From positions 1 to 32,114 of the forward strand of contig DASXTB010000253.1 of NCBI GenBank assembly GCA_036505615.1: DNA of 32,114 nt. Reading direction: 5' to 3'. This document shows positions 8,333 to 15,259 of the stretch, one piece after another; the first letter of the stretch is position 1, and every line of letters begins with the position of its first letter. A program made the position numbers and the translations under genes. The notes under the pieces were generated by a model. It was not told the origin of the DNA. It worked only from the letters and a program-made list of their open reading frames with translations, and made no database searches. The stretch comes from DASXTB01 sp036505615. Its GTDB lineage: Bacteria > Acidobacteriota > UBA6911 > JACQSX01.

Positions 8333-9760
8333 TTAAACAAAGTCTTTGAGCCACTCGCTGAACCGTGCAATCAAAGTCTCCCAGGAAAAATTAGCCCGCA
8401 CGAATTCCGCGCCGGCTGTCGCGAAAGCCTTTCTGAGATCCGATTCTTGCAACAGGCATTCAAGACAGGCCTCAAAGTCGTAATAGTCTGTAAAGTGCAG
8501 CCCGCCCTGGCTCCGCTCTACATAGTCGCGCGTGACAGCACAGGCGCTATTGACCAGGACCGGCGTGCCACACAGCCAGGACTCCATCAGAACGATGGAA
8601 AAACTCTCGTTAGTGGAAGGATTGCAAAGCACAGTTGCCGCCGCATAGGCATTGTATTTGTCTTGGGATTTGAGAAAACCGAGATCGTGAACCTCTCGAT
8701 TGCGGATTTCGGATTTCGGATTGCAGATTGGCGGATTTGCCGTTTCAGGCTTCAGCGTTCCCCTTGTTTGTTCGTCTAATTTCGTTTCTAGAATTGAATC
8801 CTTTCCAATTTCGGAGCCTAGGCTTTCGGATTGTGCAATGTCTCTGACCATGGAATCCGCAATCCGCAATCCAGAATCCGAAGTCGAGAAATCCGCAATC
8901 CGAAATCCACAATCCGCAATCCGAAGATCGCCTTTTCCCACCAGAAGCAATTGCAGCGGCGAATCGGGATGATCGCGCTTGTATTGAGCAAAGTATTCCA
9001 GCAAGAGGTCCGTGTTCTTGGTGCGGTCCTTGCGCCCGACATAAAGGATAAATGGATGCTTCTGGCCAAATTTGTTTCGGAAAGCCTCGGCGTTGCCGGC
9101 GGCTTTCGTATCGAGACCCATGCCCAAGACAAGTTTCTTTGTCTCCTTGAGGCCGTATAGTCGCTCAGCAAGCGATTGTTCCGGATGTGAATTGAAGATC
9201 ACGCCGCCGGCCGAGACAAACATCTCTCGCATCGCTGCCATGCGAGCGTAGGATTCGTCGTGCAGACAGGGGATCAGAACTGATCGCCGGCCCGCAGCCC
9301 GCGTGCCCCAGTAAGTGGTGCCAAAGAGATAGGGAATGAAAAAGAAAAGGTATTCGGAACGGTGCGCCTCGATGAAATCAATCAAACTTTCGCTGTTTGG
9401 GCCTTCGGTTAGAAATTTCGATTCTTCGTCCGGTGTGATCGGGATTCCGCGCAGAAGTTTGTCATTGATGTAGTTAAAGGCGCTGTGATCTCCGCGTCGA
9501 AGCGGGAAACGCCGAACCAGAACTCCATTTTCCGGGTATTCTCCGGGCTTGTGATAAGACTCGTTCCAGTTGCTTTGAAATTCTTTGATTGTCGTGGTCA
9601 GTACTTCTACCTCGAACCCGGCTTCCGCCAGATGCTCGGCCCACTCCCTGCAAAGATTCTCCGCTCCGCCGGGAATCTCAGGGCCATACCAGGGGATGAC
9701 GAAAGCCAGCTTAGGCAGGCGCAGCGCGGCTGAGGCAGAACCAAAAACGTCGTCAGTCAT
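8333..9760 (-). CDS. GT4 family glycosyltransferase with a ~78-residue repeat-derived insertion
   Basis: 475 residues, about 75 more than its paralogue at 10343-11551. N-terminal domain: KLAFVIPWYGPEIPGGAEN, which contains the glycine-rich loop. C-terminal domain: FILYVGRKDRTKNTDLLLEYF and NPSTNESFSIVLMESWLCGTPVLV (E-x7-E). The shared stretch IDFIEA...FGTTYWGT...HDES matches the third GT4 (LFDFIRD...ATTYFGI...HDEP), so they are tandem duplicates. Residues ~279-356 (LRIADCGFRIAD ... ICNPKSEIRNRE) are the translation of a complete inverted-repeat element, lying between VGKGD and HDLGFL, a surface loop near the donor site. ATG 9760 falls within a TCATCGGTCATC-type repeat, so the first few residues (MTDD) may be repeat-derived. 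Confidence 0.9.
   Translation of the reverse strand: MTDDVFGSASAALRLPKLAFVIPWYGPEIPGGAENLCREWAEHLAEAGFEVEVLTTTIKEFQSNWNESYHKPGEYPENGVLVRRFPLRRGDHSAFNYINDKLLRGIPITPDEESKFLTEGPNSESLIDFIEAHRSEYLFFFIPYLFGTTYWGTRAAGRRSVLIPCLHDESYARMAAMREMFVSAGGVIFNSHPEQSLAERLYGLKETKKLVLGMGLDTKAAGNAEAFRNKFGQKHPFILYVGRKDRTKNTDLLLEYFAQYKRDHPDSPLQLLLVGKGDLRIADCGFRIADFSTSDSGLRIADSMVRDIAQSESLGSEIGKDSILETKLDEQTRGTLKPETANPPICNPKSEIRNREVHDLGFLKSQDKYNAYAAATVLCNPSTNESFSIVLMESWLCGTPVLVNSACAVTRDYVERSQGGLHFTDYYDFEACLECLLQESDLRKAFATAGAEFVRANFSWETLIARFSEWLKDFV
8693..8926 (-). repeat. RIAD/IRNPQ inverted-repeat element inside the GT4 coding sequence
   Basis: Arms of reiterated GGATTGCGGATTTCGGATT (plus strand 8697-8740) and of AATCCGCAATCC in the other orientation (8857-8926) flank ~115 bases of unique sequence. 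The inserted block is about 234 bases, a multiple of three, and has no stop in the GT4 frame. The same architecture occurs between genes at 25724-25917. Confidence 0.88.
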
Positions 9761-9780
9761 CAGTCATCGGTCATCGGTTA
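9752..9780 (+). repeat. TCATCGGTCATC-type repeat over the start of the second GT4 gene
   Basis: CAGTCATCAGTCATCGGTCA with a further unit; the gene's ATG (9758-9760) is part of it. The same repeat occurs at 5845-5871. Confidence 0.7.
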
Positions 9781-9915
9781 AAAATCCTGTTAAGAAAAGA
9801 AGATGTTCCGGCCCACGGTCTGATGTTACTACTCTGCCGCGAATTGAGGCGAATGAACGGGAATTAACATGGATCTTGACCAGCGTTGGAGATTTTTGAG
9901 AATCTCCTGTTGCCG

Positions 9916-10022
9916 GTCCCGCGTTGCGGGACGGGCTTTCAAATATTTAAAGAATCTCTCCTTCCCAGGGCTCCGCTGCGCTCCGCCCTGGGCCACACGC
10001 TGACCGCCCGCCTGCGGCGGGC
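9916..10022. repeat. Three GC-rich palindromes upstream of the second GT4 gene
   Basis: Arms GTCCCGC (9916-9932), CCCAGGGC (9964-9992, part of a unit shared with 8050-8078 and 8217-8245) and GCCCGCC (10006-10022). They are the same families as downstream of the gene, so the GT4 gene is bracketed by related palindromes. Confidence 0.75.
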
Positions 10023-10025
10023 TAG

Positions 10026-10196
10026 CTGTCCCGGAGGGACAGCCGATAACAGCCCAGCGATTCATCGCTGGGTTTAGGAAGCTGATTTGGATTGCCAGCT
10101 AGGATTCAGTCGTCCCCACGGGACTCCTATTCTTTGGCTCACCCCATTCCCAGCGATAAATCGCTGGGCTATTATCGAATCGTCCCTCCGGGACGA
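10026..10196. repeat. REPIN-like element: two inverted double-palindrome units
   Basis: Unit 1 is a GTCCC-GGA-GGGAC palindrome (10026-10042), a short spacer with GATAAC, then arms CCCAGCGAT/ATCGCTGGG (10053-10072). Unit 2 is its mirror: CCCAGCGAT/ATCGCTGGG (10149-10168), spacer with TTATCGA, then TCGTCCC/GGGACGA (10180-10196). Two inverted palindromic units around ~75 bases is the layout of REPINs, which are mobilised in trans by RAYT (REP-associated tyrosine) transposases. No RAYT gene lies in this window. Confidence 0.7.
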
Positions 10197-10253
10197 AGTT
10201 CAATCCCTGCCCCTGGCGCGACCCCGCTTTTTCAGCGAAAATGTCCAAACTCC
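10116..10253 (+). repeat. 138-base dispersed repeat, copy A
   Basis: Identical, apart from one missing base in a T-rich run, to the reverse complement of 31976-32114, 21.7 kb away. It contains unit 2 of the REPIN-like element and a ~57-base tail. It is followed by one more palindrome with GCCCGCC arms (10257-10273). The gap 9761-10342 holds no gene. Confidence 0.92.
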
Positions 10254-10342
10254 GCCGCCCGCCTGCGGCGGGCTACACACCTGGATGGGCACCTCCGTCG
10301 GTTGGCTATTGGAACACAGTTCGTCATGAATAAATCTGCGAA

Positions 10343-11551
10343 TTAACGGGCTGCCGTTTGAAAGGCTCGCAGATAACTGTGCTCGATCTCTGGCCAAGAA
10401 TAGGTTTTCTCGACATAGCGAAGGCCACGGATGCCGAGAGTTGCTCGATAGCCGGGCGATTCGACCAGAGCCTTTGCACCGCCAATAAAGCTTCTGTGAT
10501 CGGTGTAAGCTATGCCTCCGCCGCTGCGAGCGCACTGGCCCTTGAGAACCTGGCAGCGGCCATTCACCAAAACCGGCACGCCGAAGCGCCAGCTCTCCAG
10601 AAGAACCAGCGACAGACTTTCGTAAGGAGAGGGCATTACCAGCGCCACGGCCTGGCTCAGCAGCCAATTCTTGTTTCCCTCCTTCAATCTTCCCAGAGCA
10701 TGAATCCTAGCGTCCCGGGGTATGTCCATCATTGGCTCCCCTACCAGGTACAGATGCAGGTCCGGTAGCTGGGAGGAGTGAGAAAAAAACAACAGCAACT
10801 CGCCACACCCTTTGGGATGATCGATGCGCCCGACGTAAATAAGATAAGGCCGCTTAAGATCGATAGTGTCCAGGCGTTCTACCGGCAGTGTCCCGGGGCC
10901 AGAGCCGCAAATCTCTCCTGGCAGTTCAAGTCCGCAAATCCTTTGCACCAAGCGGCGCTCTTCCATTGTTAGCCAGAGCACGTAACGAGCCGCGGCAAAA
11001 ACGGACCCGTAAATCGGCAGTCGAAGCATCGGTTCGTCGTGGGCCGCCGGCACCAGCACCGCTCGTTCCTTAACCAACGGAATTCCGAAATAGGTTGTGG
11101 CGTAAAGGTAGCCGAAGAAAACAAACAGCTCGTAATTCCGTTTACTGTCCCGAATGAAGTCGAACAAAGCCGTCGAATAAGGCCCCTGGGCACGCATCCA
11201 TTCTTCCTGTTTTTCCGGGCTCGTTGGTCCGGAAAGCACATGATCGCAAAGCTGCCGAAAAGCCTCCGGATCTCGCTCCTGATCAACCGCAAAGCGATGT
11301 ACCGTTAAACCGTTCACTTCCCCTGCACCTGCAGGCAGTTCATTTTTCCAAGTGGTAAAGTCTGTGGCGCAGGTGGTGAGGATCTCCACGCGCCAGTATT
11401 TCTTCATCTGCTGTGCCGCCAGCTGGCATATTCGTTCTAGGCCTCCACCGGGATCGGCCGTGTAGCGGTGAATGATGAAGGCAACCTTAGGTCGCTCCCC
11501 GATTGCGGATTGCGGATTGTGGATTGCGGATTGGCTAGCCGTAGGAGTCAT
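10343..11551 (-). CDS. GT4 family glycosyltransferase (third of three)
   Basis: 402 residues, GT-B fold. KVAFIIHRYTADPGGGLERIC is the N-terminal Rossmann start with its glycine-rich loop; YLIYVGRIDHPKGCGELLLFF starts the donor domain; MPSPYESLSLVLLESWRFGVPVLVN carries E-x7-E. It is a tandem paralogue of the gene at 8333-9760. Its ATG overlaps the TGA of the methyltransferase upstream by four bases (ATGA), which implies translational coupling and co-action on the same glycan. Residues 5-18 (ASQSAIHNPQSAIG) come from an AATCCGCAATCC repeat inserted directly after the start codon while keeping the overlap. Confidence 0.92.
   Translation of the reverse strand: MTPTASQSAIHNPQSAIGERPKVAFIIHRYTADPGGGLERICQLAAQQMKKYWRVEILTTCATDFTTWKNELPAGAGEVNGLTVHRFAVDQERDPEAFRQLCDHVLSGPTSPEKQEEWMRAQGPYSTALFDFIRDSKRNYELFVFFGYLYATTYFGIPLVKERAVLVPAAHDEPMLRLPIYGSVFAAARYVLWLTMEERRLVQRICGLELPGEICGSGPGTLPVERLDTIDLKRPYLIYVGRIDHPKGCGELLLFFSHSSQLPDLHLYLVGEPMMDIPRDARIHALGRLKEGNKNWLLSQAVALVMPSPYESLSLVLLESWRFGVPVLVNGRCQVLKGQCARSGGGIAYTDHRSFIGGAKALVESPGYRATLGIRGLRYVEKTYSWPEIEHSYLRAFQTAAR
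11498..11539 (-). repeat. AATCCGCAATCC repeat at the N-terminus of the third GT4
   Basis: Four repeat units read as SQSAIHNPQSAI, placed between the start codon and the first conserved strand. Confidence 0.85.
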
Positions 11552-12765
11552 TTATAAGCAATGACCGCGTAATCCTGAGGCCCGTAGAGGAGATCGTTGA
11601 CGTACTGGAGAGCGCGGTTGAACTCTTCACTTCCGCCAGACAAAGGCCGAAGCTTGCGCGCTTCATCTACCGGAGATCCATAGACCACTTCCGTGCGCGC
11701 AAAGCCAAGATTTCGGCACAGGAATTCCAGGCAGAGCGGATGGTAAGGCCGGACGTGAGTGGGGTCCAGGTACAGGCTGTGAGCGAAGACAAAGAGCGAA
11801 GCCGGGTTGACCGTCTCCAACACCAGGACACCACCGGTATGCAACTTCCTCGAAGCCAGAGCCAGCAGCCGCGACACCGCGCCATAGTTGAGATGCTCGA
11901 TGAATTGCGCCCCGAAAATCCCCCCTAGGCTTTCGTCCTGGTGAGACTCCAAATGATCGAAGAGATCCGCGCCGGCTACCTTCAGACCCTTCTCGTGACA
12001 GCAGGCGCTCATTCGAGGATCGGACTCCACTCCAGAAGCATCGATTCCCGTTTCACGAAGCAACTCCAGGAACTCTCCCCGCCCGCAGGCGATGTCCAAG
12101 ATCGGCTCGCTGTGCTCGAAGTACCGCAAGTACTTTCTCTGACGTTCCCGGATCTCGGCTTCCGGGCCTCGAAAGCGGTCCTCAAACATCAGGTAATCAA
12201 ATCCTGCCGGCAGCGAGCCGATTTCCAAAATGCGTCGATTCTGCTCGGCGAGCAAACGGACTTCAGTATCCGCCGAGTTTTCGTAAATCTCGGTGAGTTT
12301 CCTGACTGCTTCCTTTCGTTTATCCTCTAACAGGAACTGGTTGAAGGTACGAACGAACTCCACCAAGTCATTCTGGCGCGCCTCCAGAGCGCTGTACCGC
12401 GTCTGGAGTTGCTCGTTTGCTGCCCGCATGGTGGCATCCTGCTCTTGGATGATCTCCCAAGCCTTGTTTACCGCCCGAACCAGCGAAGCGTTGAATTCAA
12501 CCTGCGCGCGGGTATAGGGGTGGATCAGACGAAGAATAGCTTTCTTGAAAAAGTGGAAACGGGTATCGGGCGGCAGAGCCGGATTGTGATTGAGATTTGC
12601 CAGATGCAGATTGTACTCAAGATCATAAAAGCGGGTGTAAATCGCAGGTGGCGCATAGCTCCGCAAGCGCTGGATCTCGGCTTCAATCTCCGGTCTTTCC
12701 CGGCGGCGCTGCGCCGCGCGCGCGCGGATTTCGGCCATGATCTGGTTCAAGTCTATTTCCGGCAT
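11548..12765 (-). CDS. Glycan-cluster SAM-dependent methyltransferase with N-terminal helical region
   Basis: 405 residues. The first ~190 are helical and partly coiled-coil (NEQLQTRYSALEARQNDLVEF), preceded by FHFFKKAILRLIHPYTRAQVEFN, a region often found in methyltransferases coded beside glycosyltransferases. From ~215 there is a class I methyltransferase: ILDIACGRGEFLELL (SAM-binding glycine loop), SGVESDPRM (motif II acid), FGAQFIEHL and GGVLVLETVNP. It could cap or modify the glycan by methylation, in the style of O-antigen chain-end methyltransferases; the acceptor is unknown. The stop overlaps the next gene by four bases. ATG 12765 lacks a Shine-Dalgarno but has a -10-like hexamer just upstream. 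Confidence 0.88.
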   Translation of the reverse strand: MPEIDLNQIMAEIRARAAQRRRERPEIEAEIQRLRSYAPPAIYTRFYDLEYNLHLANLNHNPALPPDTRFHFFKKAILRLIHPYTRAQVEFNASLVRAVNKAWEIIQEQDATMRAANEQLQTRYSALEARQNDLVEFVRTFNQFLLEDKRKEAVRKLTEIYENSADTEVRLLAEQNRRILEIGSLPAGFDYLMFEDRFRGPEAEIRERQRKYLRYFEHSEPILDIACGRGEFLELLRETGIDASGVESDPRMSACCHEKGLKVAGADLFDHLESHQDESLGGIFGAQFIEHLNYGAVSRLLALASRKLHTGGVLVLETVNPASLFVFAHSLYLDPTHVRPYHPLCLEFLCRNLGFARTEVVYGSPVDEARKLRPLSGGSEEFNRALQYVNDLLYGPQDYAVIAYK

Positions 12766-12774
12766 TGGATCAAT

Positions 12775-12780
12775 CTTATA
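12775..12780 (-). promoter_or_regulatory. -10-like hexamer TATAAG before the methyltransferase
   Basis: TATAAG ends nine bases before the ATG at 12765, with no Shine-Dalgarno between, the same geometry as at 5984 and 25046. No good -35 is visible. Confidence 0.4.
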
Positions 12781-12982
12781 CCAGAAAAGATTCGCCGGGA
12801 CTCAGGCGAGTTTGTAGAAGAGTATGCCTCAGTGTTTAGATGACTCAGCCCGTGATCGGGGCGCTAGAGTGGCCTTAAGCCCGCCGAAGGCGCGCCCTTG
12901 AATTTTTACATTTGTGAGCGCCCAAATCCTCACCACGCCCGCCCTGCGTGTCGGGGCACGCGCCCTCGGGTTTGGAGATTTT

Positions 12983-13188
12983 GGAGAGACGGCCGGTGGG
13001 CCGTCTCCCGCGCAATCTTTCATCGTGCAGGAGACGCCCCACGGGGCGTCTCTCCAATGGCGCCGCTTCGCGGCGCGCTGTCCGCGAAGCGGACAAATAA
13101 CAGTAGCCGGGGGTGCCCAGGCGCGCAGCGCCAGGCACCCCCGGTCAGCGATTCCCCGCACGGAATCGGACCGCGCAAGCGGTCCGAT
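12983..13188. repeat. Array of seven consecutive GC-rich hairpins
   Basis: Arms in order: GAGACGGCC (12986-13007), GAGACGCCCC (13031-13052), GCGCCGC (13060-13076), GTCCGC (13080-13094), GGGGGTGCC with an inner GGCGC stem (13109-13142), GATTCC (13150-13167) and ATCGGACCGC with a GCAA loop (13165-13188). All stems are perfect, with loops of about 2-6 bases apart from the nested one. They lie in the 611-base gap 12766-13376 between two minus-strand genes; no gene is supported in the gap. Confidence 0.88.
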
Positions 13189-13376
13189 TTCCTCCTTCAT
13201 TTCTCCTTCATTTTTTCTTCGTAAATTCCTTGTGTAGTTGAGAAGGAGGGCTTGCTGAATGGCACAAACTTTAACCCGACTGCTTACCCACATCGTGTCC
13301 TCCACAAAGGATCGCCGCGGCTCTGTGGCCGCACACAATGCCGTGGTACCCCGCCTGTGGCGGGCTTTAACGCGGG

Positions 13377-14894
13377 TTATTTCTCATTCGACCGAGGATA
13401 GAAGACCTGGTAGCTTGCAACGTTCGCCGACAGGAATTCCTTGGGTGGTTTGAGTTCCACCTGCATACTTTGATATCTGGGCGCGCTCAGACGGATGAAA
13501 GCCGCATCTGGCGCCGCCTTGACCATATTTAAATAAGGAATGTAACGTACGACGTCATTGTCGGGCGGGGTGCAGATTATTTGTTCATCGCTTTCAAAAG
13601 TAAGCCGGTAGGCGGTCCAGTAAGGAGCATAGGCGCGAGTGATTTGATGCCGGTGCAGGAAGTCAAGCAACTCGCTGTTGGACTCGACGTTTGTGTATCC
13701 GGTAAATTCCTCGTGCTTGATCAGGAAAGTCGCGCTGAGGTTCAGGCTGAGGAGAATGGCCAACAGCCCTATCTGCACCGCCCGCTTGGTGAAGGCGCCT
13801 AGAATTAGAATGTAGATCGCTGAATAAAGCGGGATCAGATAGCGCGGTTCGGTGACGAACCACGCAAAGCCGCTGGCCGAGAAGAGCGGCAGGAAACAGA
13901 GAACAAAAACCAGCAACAAGTCCTGGCCGCTTGGATTTGAAACCATTGGCATTTCGGAGAGACGGCCTGAGGGCCGTCTGTCAGCCGATCGGACTCGAGC
14001 AATCCGCTTCCACACTAGCGTTCCGATGCAGATAGCAAAAACCAACAATACAAACGGGCCGCTGGCTGGAAATAGATCCGTGCGGCTCCAGTTGGCGCGG
14101 CCTCCGAGGAAGATAGGCACCGCGGTTCCAAAGAAGTTGCGCATGTCTGAAATAAAATCCGTCTGCCTGCGCCCCGCGAACTGCAGCGATGCCATAGAAT
14201 GTGAAAAGTTATAGATCCAAAAAGGCAAGCCACCGAGCAGAAAAGCTGTCGCGAGCGCTGTGGTCCGGGCGAAAAACTGAGTCCTATACTTCAGAAGAAT
14301 GATCAACAGGATGGGGACGATATAGACGATTGCAAGAAAATGGGTCCACCAGGCGAGCCCCAGGACAATGCCGAGCAGGACCGCGCGACGAAGCGAATAA
14401 CCGCGTATCAGAATTCTGTTGGCCAGTAACAGCGCAAGTGTTCCCAGGAGGAGAAGCGCCAGGTAGCCGCCTCGAGACTTCAAACTCCAGCTGGTCAGGA
14501 AAGCAGGAGAGACGCCCACTAAAGTCGTTGCCATCATGGCAACTCGCTCATTGAACGTTTCGCGGGCGAGAATGTAATGGCAGACCAGAAAGCCGCAGAA
14601 GAGCAGAAAAGAGGTCACCTTCAAGAGTGCCGGAGTTGCGCCAAAGAGAAGAAAGAGAGCGGCCACGGCCAGCGGCTCCAGCGTTCCCATGTACGGCTGA
14701 CCCCAGTAGAACGTTGGGATCTCGCCCTTAAGGATATGCCGGGCCATCAAGCCCACGATTGCTTCGTCTGATTCAATCAGAGCCGAGCGAAACTTCAGCA
14801 CCAGGTAAATCCGCGGCAGCAGAACGCCGGCGGCCAGCAGAAACAGCCACAGCTTTCGCACGGCGTAAATATAGCCATTACCCGGATTATTCAC
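13377..14894 (-). CDS. GT39/ArnT-like (PMT_2) membrane glycosyltransferase
   Basis: 505 residues with about eleven hydrophobic segments. The first periplasmic loop begins IESDEAIVGLMARHILKGEIP, with the paired acids Asp43-Glu44 that define GT-C enzymes of the PMT/ArnT type, then FYWGQPYMGTLEP. These enzymes transfer a sugar from a polyprenyl-phosphate donor on the outer side of the membrane. The C-terminal ~100 residues are soluble and probably periplasmic. Residues ~303-315 (SADRRPSGRLSEM) are encoded by a GAGACGGCC palindrome inserted in a loop between helices. GTG 14894 is the longest start; a GTG ten codons in (VRKLWLF) is possible. The start region faces the divergent gene at 15260. Confidence 0.87.
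   Translation of the reverse strand: MNNPGNGYIYAVRKLWLFLLAAGVLLPRIYLVLKFRSALIESDEAIVGLMARHILKGEIPTFYWGQPYMGTLEPLAVAALFLLFGATPALLKVTSFLLFCGFLVCHYILARETFNERVAMMATTLVGVSPAFLTSWSLKSRGGYLALLLLGTLALLLANRILIRGYSLRRAVLLGIVLGLAWWTHFLAIVYIVPILLIILLKYRTQFFARTTALATAFLLGGLPFWIYNFSHSMASLQFAGRRQTDFISDMRNFFGTAVPIFLGGRANWSRTDLFPASGPFVLLVFAICIGTLVWKRIARVRSADRRPSGRLSEMPMVSNPSGQDLLLVFVLCFLPLFSASGFAWFVTEPRYLIPLYSAIYILILGAFTKRAVQIGLLAILLSLNLSATFLIKHEEFTGYTNVESNSELLDFLHRHQITRAYAPYWTAYRLTFESDEQIICTPPDNDVVRYIPYLNMVKAAPDAAFIRLSAPRYQSMQVELKPPKEFLSANVASYQVFYPRSNEK
13950..13988 (-). repeat. GAGACGGCC palindrome inside the GT39-like gene
   Basis: AGACGGCC / GGCCGTCT arms with a TGAG loop (13960-13979), flanked by GGAG as in the intergenic copy at 12983-13008. 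It is read as ADRRPSGRLS in a loop between membrane helices. Confidence 0.85.
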
Positions 14895-14904
14895 AAATGT
14901 TGAA

Positions 14905-15139
14905 GGCTGGCCGCGGATTAACGCGGATTAACGCGGATATTCTTCGGGAGCGAGAGAGAGGGTGGGGACAGACCACTCTTTTCCCTATTTCAAGACAGGA
15001 CAAATGATAACTGATCAAGGTGGCGTATGCCTCCGACTTTTGAAATAGCGAAATGAGTAGCCTGTCACCATATTTCCTCAGCGCCGCTTTCCCGCTCCCG
15101 AACAGATCCGCGTTAATCTGCGTTAATCCGCGGCTAGCC
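14905..15139. repeat. 235-base inverted-repeat element between divergent glycan genes
   Basis: The outer arms are 34 bases each (14905-14938 and 15106-15139), match at 32 positions, and consist of CCGCGGATTAACGCGGATTA units. A TTCGGGAGCG pair lies just inside. The core carries GGTGGGGACAGACCACTC then CTATTTCAA, with TTGAAATAG as its mirror; TGGGGACAGACCAC is a sequence I associate with REP sites of RAYT transposases (from memory, unverified). It occupies most of the 365-base gap that must also hold both divergent promoters; I could not place these with confidence. Confidence 0.75.
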
Positions 15140-15259
15140 TTCCTGATGTAGAATCGCCAATGTTGTTTCCTGAACCGAGATGCTATCTTCGAACGTCACT
15201 TTCCATAGGATCGATCTTGATGATTTCGCGTTTGCTTTGTCGGGCGGAGAAATGGTGAG

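Noticed and set aside
12829..13338. 169-codon open frame on the minus strand across the palindrome array
   Set aside because: It consists of translated GC-rich hairpins, has no domain-like pattern, no ribosome site, and equally long frames exist on the other strand.
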